In this document: in pieces, positions 45,046-53,951 of the stretch
Layout: every line of letters starts with the position of its first letter
Position numbering within the stretch: position 1 is the first letter of the stretch
The notes under the pieces: model-generated
Told to the model about the DNA's origin: nothing
Seen by the model: only the letters and a program-made list of their open reading frames with translations
Database searches by the model: none
Position numbers and translations under genes: made by a program
Source of the DNA: Virgibacillus siamensis
GTDB lineage: Bacteria; Bacillota; Bacilli; Bacillales; Amphibacillaceae
Reading direction: 5' to 3'
Assembly (NCBI RefSeq): GCF_900162695.1
Contig: NZ_FUIH01000007.1
Coordinates: forward strand, 682,001-746,000
Length of the DNA stretch: 64,000 nt

Positions 45046-45059
45046 AGTAAGCGTTTACA
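45046..45059 (+). promoter_or_regulatory. cre site (CcpA)
   Basis: AGTAAGCGTTTACA matches the cre consensus except for the first base. It lies about 15 bp after the -10, a roadblock position for catabolite repression. Confidence 0.72.
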
Positions 45060-45079
45060 ATAAAAGGGGGAGAAGTATA

Positions 45080-46396
45080 TTGAAGAATAAAGCGGTAGTT
45101 TTGTTTGCTGTCTTATCGTTTGTTTTGCTTGTACTTGCCGGATGTTCAGGCAGTGGGGGAGAAGACGGTGAAAGTGGCGGCAGTGAAGCGTCAGCTGATC
45201 AAAAGACAATTGAATTTATGCATTTATGGCCTGAAGGAAGTTCAAAAGATCATTATGAGATTGTAAATAAAATCGTCAGTCAGTATGAAGAAAAGAATCC
45301 TGGAGTAAAAGTAGACCTTGAAATCCTGGGTAATGAACAATACAAGGAAAAATTGAAAGTACTATCCTCTTCAAATCAGCTGCCTGATGTTGGGATGACG
45401 TGGGCAGCGGGGTTTATGACACCATATATTGAAGGAGATTTGTTCGCTCCATTAAATGATGTTCTGAAAAACGGACTAAAGGACAAGTTTGTTCCAGGAA
45501 CAACAGATGCCTATAGTTTTGACGGTAAAACATATGGACTTCCATTGGAATTGAATATAGCGCCAATTTTTTATAACAAAGCAATCTTTGATGAATATGG
45601 ATTGGAAATTCCGAAAACGTATGATGAATTCAAAAATGTTGTTAAAACACTCCATGAAAATGATATAACACCAATCGCTTTAGGAAATAAAGACCGGTGG
45701 ACAGGGTCATTATGGTATATGTACCTTGCGGACCGCATTGGAGGCTCCAAGACCATAACAAAAGCCATTAACCGAAAAGGGTCCTTCGAAGATCCAGCGC
45801 TCATCAAAGCAGCAGAAGAAATTCAAAATCTGGTGGAAATGGACGCATTTAATGAAGGATATAACGCTTTGTCCGATCAGGAAGCAAAAAGTCTGTTTAT
45901 GAATGGTCAGGCGGCAATGTATCTAATCGGCTCCTGGGATCTTCCAAACTATACTACAAATGAGCAGGTACCACAGGAGTTCAGGGATTCCGTTGGCTTC
46001 TTTAATTTCCCGACTGTTAACGGAAATGGCGACATGAACAGCTGGGTAGGCGGGCCTGGAGTTGGTTTGTTTGTGGCCCAAAACTCTGATGTGAAATCAG
46101 AGGCAAAAGATTTTGTATCTTTCTTCGTTAAGAAATGGGGACAGCAGGCTGTCGCAGATGCAGGTGTAATACCAGCGACAAAAGCGGATACCAGTTCTGT
46201 CGACCTTCCACAAATGTATATTGATGTTTTGGATGAGTTGAATAAAGCTAGTAATATTACTTTATTTGCTGATGTTCAAATGCCTCCTGATGTAGCACAA
46301 ATTCATTTGGATGCTATACAGGCATTGTTTGGCGGGGAGATGACACCCGAGAAATTTGTGAAATTGCAGGAAAAAGCACTTGCAGAGGGAGAATAA
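45080..46396 (+). CDS. Sugar ABC transporter substrate-binding lipoprotein (probable xylo-oligosaccharide)
   Basis: About 438 residues from TTG 45080 (GGGGGAG upstream), which gives a compact lipoprotein signal (MKNKAVVLF... lipobox LAGC); a longer frame exists but is less plausible. It is a family 1 extracellular solute-binding protein (CUT1), with IEFMHLWPEGSSKD, GLPLELNIAPIFYNK and NGQAAMYLIGSWDLP. Context (two CUT1 permeases, GH43, xylAB, GH10) indicates xylo-oligosaccharides. A terminator follows, so it is partly uncoupled from its permeases, probably giving excess binding protein. Confidence 0.9.
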   Translation: MKNKAVVLFAVLSFVLLVLAGCSGSGGEDGESGGSEASADQKTIEFMHLWPEGSSKDHYEIVNKIVSQYEEKNPGVKVDLEILGNEQYKEKLKVLSSSNQLPDVGMTWAAGFMTPYIEGDLFAPLNDVLKNGLKDKFVPGTTDAYSFDGKTYGLPLELNIAPIFYNKAIFDEYGLEIPKTYDEFKNVVKTLHENDITPIALGNKDRWTGSLWYMYLADRIGGSKTITKAINRKGSFEDPALIKAAEEIQNLVEMDAFNEGYNALSDQEAKSLFMNGQAAMYLIGSWDLPNYTTNEQVPQEFRDSVGFFNFPTVNGNGDMNSWVGGPGVGLFVAQNSDVKSEAKDFVSFFVKKWGQQAVADAGVIPATKADTSSVDLPQMYIDVLDELNKASNITLFADVQMPPDVAQIHLDAIQALFGGEMTPEKFVKLQEKALAEGE

Positions 46397-46429
46397 AATT
46401 GTTGGGCAACTAGCCCATCCTATTTAGGG

Positions 46430-46456
46430 GCTGCCAAATATTCGGCGGCTTTTTTT
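46430..46456 (+). terminator. Intrinsic terminator after the binding-protein gene
   Basis: GCTGCC (46430-46435) pairs with GGCGGC (46444-46449, one G-U), followed by seven Ts. A small GGGC/GCCC hairpin precedes it at 46404-46416. Together they reduce read-through into the permease genes. Confidence 0.78.
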
Positions 46457-46492
46457 CTTTTGATATATCTATTGGTGAGAATTTAAATTAAC

Positions 46493-46514
46493 TTTGTTTA
46501 TCCACTAGACAAAC
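46493..46514 (+). promoter_or_regulatory. XylR operator 2 (upstream of the permease genes)
   Basis: TTTGTTTATCCACTAGACAAAC is the most symmetric of the three 22-bp operators (TTTGTTTA, 5 bp, TAGACAAA). Its right half is the -35 region of the promoter at 46506-46534. Confidence 0.82.
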
Positions 46515-46534
46515 AGTAGAGGTTTTGATATTCT
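46506..46534 (+). promoter_or_regulatory. Promoter of the permease/GH43 operon
   Basis: -35 TAGACA (46506-46511), 17-bp spacer, -10 TATTCT (46529-46534); the same hexamers as the promoter at 45002. Confidence 0.75.
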
Positions 46535-46598
46535 AAACATGAACTTACAAACTTTCAAACTATTGAAAGTAATTTTCAAGCTTTTTTATCAACTAAAA

Positions 46599-46612
46599 AG
46601 AAAGCGATTTCA
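46599..46612 (+). promoter_or_regulatory. cre site (CcpA)
   Basis: AGAAAGCGATTTCA, 13 of 14 consensus positions, about 65 bp downstream of the -10 in the leader of the permease genes. Confidence 0.65.
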
Positions 46613-46714
46613 ACATGACGAAGTATTCCGTTGGCTACGGTGAGGGATATGAGGCGCTTTGTAATCGAAAATTGGTTGAGCGCTTTAATAGATAAATATT
46701 TGGGGGTGAAAGAA

Positions 46715-47593
46715 TTGAACAAAGTTATGTCCAACAAGCTAATGATAGCATTGTATATCCTTCCCGCATTGCTGCTTGTGGCACTCTTAATTTACATTCC
46801 GTTATTTCTGAGCGGGTATTATGGGTTAATGGAATGGAATGGGATCGGTGATATGACCTTCATTGGATTAGAAAATTATATGACTGCCATGCAGGATGAA
46901 AAGTTCTGGGAAAGTGCAGGACACTCTTTTTTACTCGCACTCTTCTCTGCACTTAGTTTACTTATCTACCTGGCAATATCACTAATTTTGGCTTCCAAAA
47001 TAAAAGGTGCAGGTCTGCTTAGAAAAATCTACCTGATTCCAATGCTATTGTCTTCAGTGGCAATCGCACAACTTTGGATTAAAGTTTACAATCCCGCAAA
47101 TGGTATTTTAAACAGTCTTCTGGGATATATTGGCATTGAAGAAACACCTGTATGGCTTGGGGATCCTGATGTAGTATTGTATGCCATTTTTATTCCGATT
47201 CTTTGGCAGTATGCGGGTTTTTATATCCTCATTTATTATGCTGCATTAAAGAATATCCCTGAATCACTGATAGAGGCAGCCAAAATCGATGGTGCTTCTC
47301 CTATTCAGATAGCATTCAAGGTAAAGCTGCCACTTATTATGGGCGTATTCAAAGTTACAATTGTACTTGCTATTGTCGGGTCTTTAAAATATTTTGACCT
47401 GATTTATGTTATGACCGGCGGCGGGCCAAGCGGAGCGAGTGAAGTAATGGCTTCCTATATGTATAAATTGGCATTTTCCACTTCTGAATTTGGTTATGGC
47501 AGTGCAGTAGGCTTTCTTCTGTTGATCATTACACTGATTGTCACCTTTTTCATTAGAAAATTAACTGCAACCGATGATGAAATCCAGTATTAA
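46715..47593 (+). CDS. Sugar ABC transporter permease (MalF-like)
   Basis: About 292 residues from TTG 46715 (GGGGGTG 6 nt upstream); ATG 46649 is a possible longer start, but it would place the first helix unusually late. Six membrane helices, with EAA loop ESLIEAAKIDGASPIQIAFKVKLP. It forms the pore with the next permease. No ATPase gene is present in the cluster; CUT1 importers of Bacillaceae commonly share an MsmX-type ATPase encoded elsewhere. Confidence 0.9.
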   Translation: MNKVMSNKLMIALYILPALLLVALLIYIPLFLSGYYGLMEWNGIGDMTFIGLENYMTAMQDEKFWESAGHSFLLALFSALSLLIYLAISLILASKIKGAGLLRKIYLIPMLLSSVAIAQLWIKVYNPANGILNSLLGYIGIEETPVWLGDPDVVLYAIFIPILWQYAGFYILIYYAALKNIPESLIEAAKIDGASPIQIAFKVKLPLIMGVFKVTIVLAIVGSLKYFDLIYVMTGGGPSGASEVMASYMYKLAFSTSEFGYGSAVGFLLLIITLIVTFFIRKLTATDDEIQY

Positions 47594-47607
47594 AAGGAGG
47601 TAAAACC

Positions 47608-48429
47608 ATGAATCGAATCGGATATTTGTTTCTTTATATATGCCTAGGGATTGTAGGTTTGTTCCAAATTTTCCCGCTGGTGTGGCTCGTCTTGTTTTCG
47701 CTGAAGGATACCAGGCAGATTTTCGGAAGCCCCCCGCTTTCCCTTCCGGAAGAATATCAATGGGAAAACTATATTAAAGTATGGCAGAGCGATATAGGAA
47801 TCTATTTTTTTAATAGTGTGTGGTACACGGTAGTGGCTATTATTTTAACGGTCGTGTTAGCGAGTATGGCTACTTTTGCTATTACACGGATGCGATGGAA
47901 GCTAAGCTCCTTTGTACTTGGTTTATTTATGGTTGGATTGATGATACCGATTCATTCAGCATTGATTCCGCTTTTCAAAATGTTTCTGAGCGTTAATCTG
48001 ATTGATAACCCGTTGTCCATTATCATAACGTATACGACGTATAACCTGCCAATAACAATGATGATTTTACTCGGATTTTACTATACATTGCCCCGGGAAA
48101 TTGAGGAAGCGGCAATTATTGACGGCTGTTCAATTAACAGATTGTTTTTCCGGATTATTTTGCCAATGACTACACCAGTTATGTCAACTACTGTCATTAT
48201 CAATATGATTTACAACTGGAATGAATTTGTGTTTGTCAATACGTTTATCAGTTCGGACAAGTACAAAACTTTGACAGTCGGTATACAGAACTTTGTTGGA
48301 CAATATATGACGGATTGGGGAGCAATTGGTGCGACCCTTGTTATTAGTATTGTGCCGATTCTGATAGCGTTTCTGTTTTTCAGTAACAAGGTTGTGGAAG
48401 GTATTTCCGCAAGTGCCGTAAAAGGTTAA
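47608..48429 (+). CDS. Sugar ABC transporter permease (MalG-like)
   Basis: A 273-residue permease with six helices, EAA loop EIEEAAIIDGCSINRLFFRIILP and the usual NWNEFVF segment. It is 14 nt after the first permease with AAAGGAGG, and is followed 23 nt later by the GH43 gene, so uptake and hydrolysis are co-expressed. Confidence 0.92.
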   Translation: MNRIGYLFLYICLGIVGLFQIFPLVWLVLFSLKDTRQIFGSPPLSLPEEYQWENYIKVWQSDIGIYFFNSVWYTVVAIILTVVLASMATFAITRMRWKLSSFVLGLFMVGLMIPIHSALIPLFKMFLSVNLIDNPLSIIITYTTYNLPITMMILLGFYYTLPREIEEAAIIDGCSINRLFFRIILPMTTPVMSTTVIINMIYNWNEFVFVNTFISSDKYKTLTVGIQNFVGQYMTDWGAIGATLVISIVPILIAFLFFSNKVVEGISASAVKG

Positions 48430-48452
48430 ATTTAATGAAGGGGGACCAGTAA

Positions 48453-50066
48453 ATGACAACTATTCAAAATCCAATTTTGACAGGGTTCCACCCGGACCCG
48501 AGTATTTGCCGGGCAGGGGAGGATTACTATATCGCTGTTTCGACATTTGAGTGGTTTCCGGGGATTGGGATATATCATTCCAAGGATCTGAAAAATTGGC
48601 GGTTGATTGGGAGACCGCTTAATAGACTGAGCCAGTTGAATATGATGGGGAATCCTGACTCCGGAGGTATCTGGGCGCCGGCACTATCCTATAGAGACGG
48701 TAAGTTTTGGCTGATTTATACGGATGTCAAAGTTACAGAAGGGAACTGGAAAGACTGCCATAATTATTTGGTAACGTGCGATACGATTGATGGCGAATGG
48801 TCAGAGCCGGTTTATTTAAACAGTTCGGGATTCGATCCATCCTTATTCCATGATGATGATGGGAGAAAGTATATCACCAATATGCTTTGGGATCATCGTT
48901 CCGGTAACCACAATTTTTACGGAATTGTGCTTCAGGAGTACAGTCCGAATGAGCAGAAGCTTGTTGGAAAACCGGAAGTGATTTTTAAAGGGACCGATGT
49001 AAAGCTGACCGAGGCACCACATCTATATAAAATGAACGGATATTTTTACTTATTGACCGCTGAAGGTGGGACGAGATTTGAGCACCAAGCTACCATTGCC
49101 CGTTCCAAGGAATTGCATGGGCCATATGAGGTGCATCCGGAAAATCCATTAATTACATCGTGGCCATATCCGAGCAATCCGATGCAGAAAGCCGGACATT
49201 CTTCTATCGTTCAAACACATACAGATGAGTGGTTTTTGGTCTATTTAACCGGGAGACCGCTGCCGAAAGAAGGGCAGCCGTTATTGGATCCACGCGGATT
49301 CTGTCCGCTTGGAAGAGAAACCGCTATTCAACGACTGGATTGGGAAAATGACTGGCCGTATGTAGTCGGCGGGAACCAGCCAGCTGCAGCAATCGAGGGG
49401 CCATCAATCAAAGAAGTGCAATGGGGAAAAGATTACGATGAAAAAGATGATTTTGACACGCCTGAATTAAATCCACATTTTCAGACATTACGTATTCCGC
49501 TTGGTGGGGAAACACTTTCATTAACGGATAATCCCGGCCATTTGCGGTTATACGGAAAAGAGTCATTAACATCGAAGTTCACGCAGGCATATGTGGCACG
49601 GCGCTGGCAGCATTTTAATTTTACAGCGGAGACAAAGGTGGCATTTGATCCAGACAGTTTTCAGCAATCTGCCGGGCTGGTAAATTATTATAATACACAG
49701 AATTGGTCATCCTTACAAATTTCCTGGCATGAAGAGAAGGGGAGAATACTCGAACTGATGACGTGTGACAATTTTACGTTTGACCATCCGTTAAAGGGCA
49801 GTGAAATTGTTGTGCCGGAGGGTGTGGATTATGTTTATCTGCGCGTTGACGTACAGACAAATATATACGAGTATTCCTATTCGTTTGACGGTTTAGATTG
49901 GCGGAAAATTCCAATTCCGTTCCATTCCTACAAGCTTTCGGATGATTACATTCAAGGCGGCGGGTTTTTTACCGGTGCATTCGTTGGGATGCAGTGCCAG
50001 GATACGTCAGGACAGAATAAGCATGCCGACTTTGATTATTTTATGTACAGTGAAAATAAATCATAG
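48453..50066 (+). CDS. xynB: GH43 beta-xylosidase (intracellular)
   Basis: A 537-residue enzyme without a signal peptide. The N-terminal five-bladed propeller has the catalytic base Asp in GFHPDPSICR, the pKa-modulating Asp in SSGFDPSLFHDDDG and the acid Glu in KLTEAPHLYK. The C-terminal beta-sandwich (about 330-537) is the GH43 C2 domain of XynB-type xylosidases. It releases xylose from the non-reducing ends of imported xylo-oligosaccharides. Fourth gene of the transport/hydrolysis unit. Confidence 0.93.
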   Translation: MTTIQNPILTGFHPDPSICRAGEDYYIAVSTFEWFPGIGIYHSKDLKNWRLIGRPLNRLSQLNMMGNPDSGGIWAPALSYRDGKFWLIYTDVKVTEGNWKDCHNYLVTCDTIDGEWSEPVYLNSSGFDPSLFHDDDGRKYITNMLWDHRSGNHNFYGIVLQEYSPNEQKLVGKPEVIFKGTDVKLTEAPHLYKMNGYFYLLTAEGGTRFEHQATIARSKELHGPYEVHPENPLITSWPYPSNPMQKAGHSSIVQTHTDEWFLVYLTGRPLPKEGQPLLDPRGFCPLGRETAIQRLDWENDWPYVVGGNQPAAAIEGPSIKEVQWGKDYDEKDDFDTPELNPHFQTLRIPLGGETLSLTDNPGHLRLYGKESLTSKFTQAYVARRWQHFNFTAETKVAFDPDSFQQSAGLVNYYNTQNWSSLQISWHEEKGRILELMTCDNFTFDHPLKGSEIVVPEGVDYVYLRVDVQTNIYEYSYSFDGLDWRKIPIPFHSYKLSDDYIQGGGFFTGAFVGMQCQDTSGQNKHADFDYFMYSENKS

Positions 50067-50072
50067 GGAAAT

Positions 50073-50098
50073 CCCCGCTCTCTTGGGGAAGAGTGGGG
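50073..50098. terminator. Hairpin between GH43 and DUF624 genes
   Basis: CCCCGCTCT pairs with AGAGTGGGG (one G-U) around a short loop in the convergent gap. There is no T tract on the plus side, so efficiency is uncertain. Confidence 0.6.
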
Positions 50099-50117
50099 AA
50101 GACTTTCACTGACATAA

Positions 50118-50759
50118 CTATCTGGCAGCATTTTTACTATTGGTGTTTTCAGCCTTCTTTTCAATTTTTGTAAAAGCATTCAGACAGAGCCACATTGTAA
50201 TAAACGCATACGTACTTGCACCAAAGATAAATGCCAATGCTGGCAGTTCCGCCATAATAAAGCAGATGGATACAAGACATATAAAAATCAATAAGCTGTG
50301 GAGCGGGGAAATTAACATAATCAGAAAAGTATTCCTGATGATTTTTCCTAGTTTTAAATCGTAATGGACGAAAGCGGGAAATATATAAAACAGAAAGAGT
50401 AAAAATAAGAACATAAAGACGGACAGCGGTAAATACATTAATCTCAGTAAATCGTTTACATTTACTTGCATGAATACAAAGTCTAAACCTATTAATACTG
50501 CAATTCCGATAATAAATACTCCAAGAATATTGCTTTTTACAAAGTCATGTTTGAAATAGTTCCAAAATGTTTTAAAGACCGGAATCTCTGTATTCCCTGT
50601 TAACCATTTCCGGATTACGGCGAACATCGCTGTTGTAGCGGGGAAGACACCAAAGATAACACCGCCGGTCAACGTAAATGTGATCCACAGTAAATTCACA
50701 TATGCAAACCTTGTAATCCATTCCATTACGTTAAAAATAAAAGTGCTGGTACTATTCAC
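50118..50759 (-). CDS. DUF624/YesL-family membrane protein
   Basis: A 213-residue protein with five or six membrane helices starting at GTG 50759 (AAGGAGG upstream). The YesL signature (LLWITFTLTGGVIFGVFPATTAMFAV and RKWLTGNTEIPVFKTFWNYFK) is clear. YesL proteins accompany carbohydrate ABC operons in Bacillus, with unknown function. It is divergent from xylA and shares the upstream region with the XylR operator at 50845, so it may be co-regulated. Confidence 0.87.
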   Translation of the reverse strand: MNSTSTFIFNVMEWITRFAYVNLLWITFTLTGGVIFGVFPATTAMFAVIRKWLTGNTEIPVFKTFWNYFKHDFVKSNILGVFIIGIAVLIGLDFVFMQVNVNDLLRLMYLPLSVFMFLFLLFLFYIFPAFVHYDLKLGKIIRNTFLIMLISPLHSLLIFICLVSICFIMAELPALAFIFGASTYAFITMWLCLNAFTKIEKKAENTNSKNAAR

Positions 50760-50844
50760 GGGGATCCTCCTTGGATTTCAGATAGGCTTCCATGCTTATT
50801 ATAAGTTAATCATTTTAAATAGGATAGCGTAAGTCTATTATAAC

Positions 50845-50866
50845 TTAGTATATCCGACAGACAAAC
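50845..50866 (+). promoter_or_regulatory. XylR operator 3 (upstream of xylA)
   Basis: TTAGTATATCCGACAGACAAAC, the most diverged of the three 22-bp operators in its left half but with the right half AGACAAAC intact. It overlaps the -35 of the xylA promoter exactly as in the other two. Confidence 0.75.
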
Positions 50867-50886
50867 TAACTTTGTGCTGCTATAAT
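50858..50886 (+). promoter_or_regulatory. xylA promoter
   Basis: -35 CAGACA (50858-50863), 17-bp spacer, consensus -10 TATAAT (50881-50886). A weak cre-like sequence (CGCAAGCAGTTACA, 50890-50903) follows. Confidence 0.75.
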
Positions 50887-50980
50887 TTGCGCAAGCAGTT
50901 ACATTCCAGTATACATGCATATTCACCCCATTTTTATCGGGATGTTGAATATATATTATCATTTTAAATGGGAGGTCATC

Positions 50981-52309
50981 ATGATGGCATATTTTAAAGA
51001 AGTTGGTCAAATTCAATACGAAGGGTCACAATCTACTAATCCGTTTGCATTTAAATTTTATAATCCTGAAGAAAAAATAGGTGACAAAACGGCAGAAGAA
51101 CATCTCCGTTTTGCCGTTGCCTATTGGCATACATTCACAATGGATGGATCAGATCCATTTGGTGCGGGTACAATGGTCCGTCCGTGGGATAAGTTTAAAG
51201 GTATGGATTTGGCAAAAGCCCGACTGGAGGCTGCCTTTGAATTTTTTGAAAAACTGAACGTACCTTATTTCTGTTTCCATGATGTCGATATTGCACCTGA
51301 AGGAAGTAATTTGCGGGAAACGAATCAGAATTTGGATACAATCGTTGGTTTGATGAAGGATTACATGAAAGACAGCAAAACAAAATTACTTTGGAATACG
51401 GCGAATAACTTTACACACCCCCGTTTTATTCATGGGGCAGCATCTTCCAACAATGCGGATATTTTTGCGTATACAGCAGCAAAAGTTAAAAAAGGGTTGG
51501 AAATTGGAAAAGAACTTGGCGCACAAAATTATGTGTTCTGGGGCGGACGTGAAGGTTATGAAACACTGCTTAATACCGATATGAAACTGGAACTGGATAA
51601 TTTGGGCCGCTTCTTCCATATGGCTGTCGATTATGCAAAAGAAATTGGCTTTGATGGACAATTTCTGATTGAACCAAAACCGAAAGAACCTACAACACAC
51701 CAGTATGACTTTGATGTGGCAAGTGGATATGCTTTTCTGCAAAGATACAATCTGCAGGATCATTTTAAATTTAACATTGAAGCAAACCATGCGACACTCG
51801 CCGGCCATACGTTTGAACACGAACTGTGCTACGCACGCATAAACGATATGCTAGGTTCGGTGGATGCAAACCAGGGTCATCCGCTGCTCGGGTGGGATAC
51901 AGATGAATTTCCGACAGACCTGCATGCTGCTGCATTGGCAATGTATGAGATTCTTAAAAACGGCGGTCTTGGCCGTGGCGGTTTGAATTTTGATGCAAAG
52001 GTGAGAAGAGGTTCATTCGAGCCGGACGATTTATTCCATGCACATATTGCTGGAATGGACAGCTTTGCAGTAGGACTGAAGGTTGCCCGGAAACTTATCG
52101 ATGATCGTGTGCTGGAAGATATTTTGGAAGACCGTTACAGCAGCTATACAAATGGAATCGGATTGGATATTGTACAAAACAAAACGGATTTCCATGAGTT
52201 GGAGAACCATGCGTTGGGACTTTCGGAAATCAAACATCAATCCGGTCGGCTGGAGAAAATCAAGGCAACAATTAACCAATATTTGCTGAAAGCTTATGCT
52301 GGGGAGTAA
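50981..52309 (+). CDS. xylA: Xylose isomerase
   Basis: A 442-residue class II enzyme. The start is ATG 50981 after GGGAGGTC; the ATG at 50984 is an alternative. Catalytic and metal motifs are complete: FCFHDVDIAPEG with the catalytic His, FLIEPKPKEPTTHQYDFD, FNIEANHATLAGHTFEHEL and the late GRGGLNFDAKVRR. It converts D-xylose to D-xylulose in the cytoplasm. It is followed with a 4-nt gap by xylB. Confidence 0.97.
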   Translation: MMAYFKEVGQIQYEGSQSTNPFAFKFYNPEEKIGDKTAEEHLRFAVAYWHTFTMDGSDPFGAGTMVRPWDKFKGMDLAKARLEAAFEFFEKLNVPYFCFHDVDIAPEGSNLRETNQNLDTIVGLMKDYMKDSKTKLLWNTANNFTHPRFIHGAASSNNADIFAYTAAKVKKGLEIGKELGAQNYVFWGGREGYETLLNTDMKLELDNLGRFFHMAVDYAKEIGFDGQFLIEPKPKEPTTHQYDFDVASGYAFLQRYNLQDHFKFNIEANHATLAGHTFEHELCYARINDMLGSVDANQGHPLLGWDTDEFPTDLHAAALAMYEILKNGGLGRGGLNFDAKVRRGSFEPDDLFHAHIAGMDSFAVGLKVARKLIDDRVLEDILEDRYSSYTNGIGLDIVQNKTDFHELENHALGLSEIKHQSGRLEKIKATINQYLLKAYAGE

Positions 52310-52313
52310 TGCC

Positions 52314-53813
52314 ATGAAATATGTAATCGGAATCGATTTGGGAACGAGTGCGGTTAAGCTTCTGCTGGTAACTAAACATGGCAGCGTTATACAGGAAATT
52401 TCCAAAGAATATCCGTTAATTCAGGAAAGAAGCGGATACAGTGAACAAGATCCTAACGTATGGGTGGACCAGACAGTTGCAGGGTTGACTGACTTGCTTC
52501 AAGATTTCAACGGTGACCCGGAGGATATTGAAGGAATCAGTTTTTCCGGACAAATGCACGGACTCGTTCTTCTGGATGAAGACAATGAAGTACTGCGGAA
52601 TGCGATTCTTTGGAATGATACACGGACAACCAATCAATGCCGTCAGATTTATCATGCTGTTGGCGAGGAACGATTGCTGGAAATAGCAAAAAACCCTGCT
52701 TTGGAAGGATTTACGTTACCAAAGCTGTTATGGGTGAAAGAACATGAGCCCGCATTGTTTCAGAAAGCTAAGAAATTTGTTTTACCAAAGGATTACTTGC
52801 GGTACAAACTGACGGGTCAATTGAACATGGAATATTCTGATGCTGCCGGAACGTTGTTGTTGGATATTCGAAAAAAAGAGTGGAGTAAAGAGATCTGTGC
52901 GCTGGTGGACATTGATTCGACCATTTGCCCGCCATTAGTAGATTCCCATGCTGAGATCGGGGGAATACAATCTGGAATTGCGGCATCCACTGGTCTGTCG
53001 GAAACAACCCGGGTTTTTGCCGGTGGAGCGGATAATGCTTGTGGCGCCATTGGTTCAGGAATATTAGAAGATGGTAAAACCCTTTGCAGTGTTGGCACAT
53101 CAGGTGTTGTGCTTTCCTATGAGGGAAGTGATGATAAAGATTTTCAGGGACGTGTCCATTACTTTAATCATGGCGCTCCCGATGCCTTTTATACGATGGG
53201 GGTTACTCTATCAGCAGGCAATAGCCTAAGCTGGTTTAAAGATGTCTTTGCCGCGGATGAGTCATTTGAAGATTTGGTTTCTGAAGCGGGAACAGTCCCT
53301 GCCGGAGCAAATGGATTATTGTTCACGCCGTATTTGGCAGGGGAAAGAACGCCTTATGCAGACGCATCGATTCGGGCAAGTTTTATCGGTATGGATGTGT
53401 CACACCGGCGAAAAGATTTTGTTCGGGCGATCCTTGAAGGGATTACTTTTTCCCTGAATGAATCGATTCATATTTTCCGCAACAATGGAAAAGTAATTGA
53501 TTCTATTGTTTCGATTGGCGGCGGTGCAAGGAATAAAGTGTGGCTGCAAATGCAGGCGGATATTTTTAACGCAAAAATTATTAAACTTTCAAGTGAGCAG
53601 GGCCCGGGAATGGGAGCAGCAATGCTGGCAGCATATGGATGTGGATGGTTTGATTCATTAAGTGAATGTGCAGATGAATTTTTGAAAATAGAAAGCGTGT
53701 ATACACCGGATAGTGATCGTGCAGAAAGCTATAAGAAGCTATTTGAAATCTATCAGGAAGTATATGGACAGACAAAAGCGATGAACGAAAAACTTGTGGA
53801 ATTTCGGAATTAA
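52314..53813 (+). CDS. xylB: Xylulokinase
   Basis: A 499-residue FGGY-family kinase from ATG 52314 (GGGGAG upstream). Motifs: phosphate-1 GIDLGTSAVK at the N-terminus, SGQMHG for substrate binding, VGTSGVV, and the C-terminal FGGY region VSIGGGARNKVWLQMQAD. It makes D-xylulose 5-phosphate for the pentose phosphate pathway. A terminator follows. Confidence 0.96.
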   Translation: MKYVIGIDLGTSAVKLLLVTKHGSVIQEISKEYPLIQERSGYSEQDPNVWVDQTVAGLTDLLQDFNGDPEDIEGISFSGQMHGLVLLDEDNEVLRNAILWNDTRTTNQCRQIYHAVGEERLLEIAKNPALEGFTLPKLLWVKEHEPALFQKAKKFVLPKDYLRYKLTGQLNMEYSDAAGTLLLDIRKKEWSKEICALVDIDSTICPPLVDSHAEIGGIQSGIAASTGLSETTRVFAGGADNACGAIGSGILEDGKTLCSVGTSGVVLSYEGSDDKDFQGRVHYFNHGAPDAFYTMGVTLSAGNSLSWFKDVFAADESFEDLVSEAGTVPAGANGLLFTPYLAGERTPYADASIRASFIGMDVSHRRKDFVRAILEGITFSLNESIHIFRNNGKVIDSIVSIGGGARNKVWLQMQADIFNAKIIKLSSEQGPGMGAAMLAAYGCGWFDSLSECADEFLKIESVYTPDSDRAESYKKLFEIYQEVYGQTKAMNEKLVEFRN

Positions 53814-53824
53814 TTTATGTAAAC

Positions 53825-53881
53825 AGGCTATCTCAGAAGTATTCAACCAAGATTGAATTATTTTATGAGGTGGCCTTTTTA
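53825..53881 (+). terminator. Terminator after xylB
   Basis: AGGCTATCTC (53825-53834) pairs with GAGGTGGCCT (53867-53876) with G-U pairs and an inner TTCAA/TTGAA hairpin, followed by TTTTTAATT. Confidence 0.7.
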
Positions 53882-53951
53882 ATTACTTAATGGGAGGTGT
53901 TGTAGCGAAGAAGTTAATTTATCAAGTCATTATAGGAAAGGGGTATGTTGA

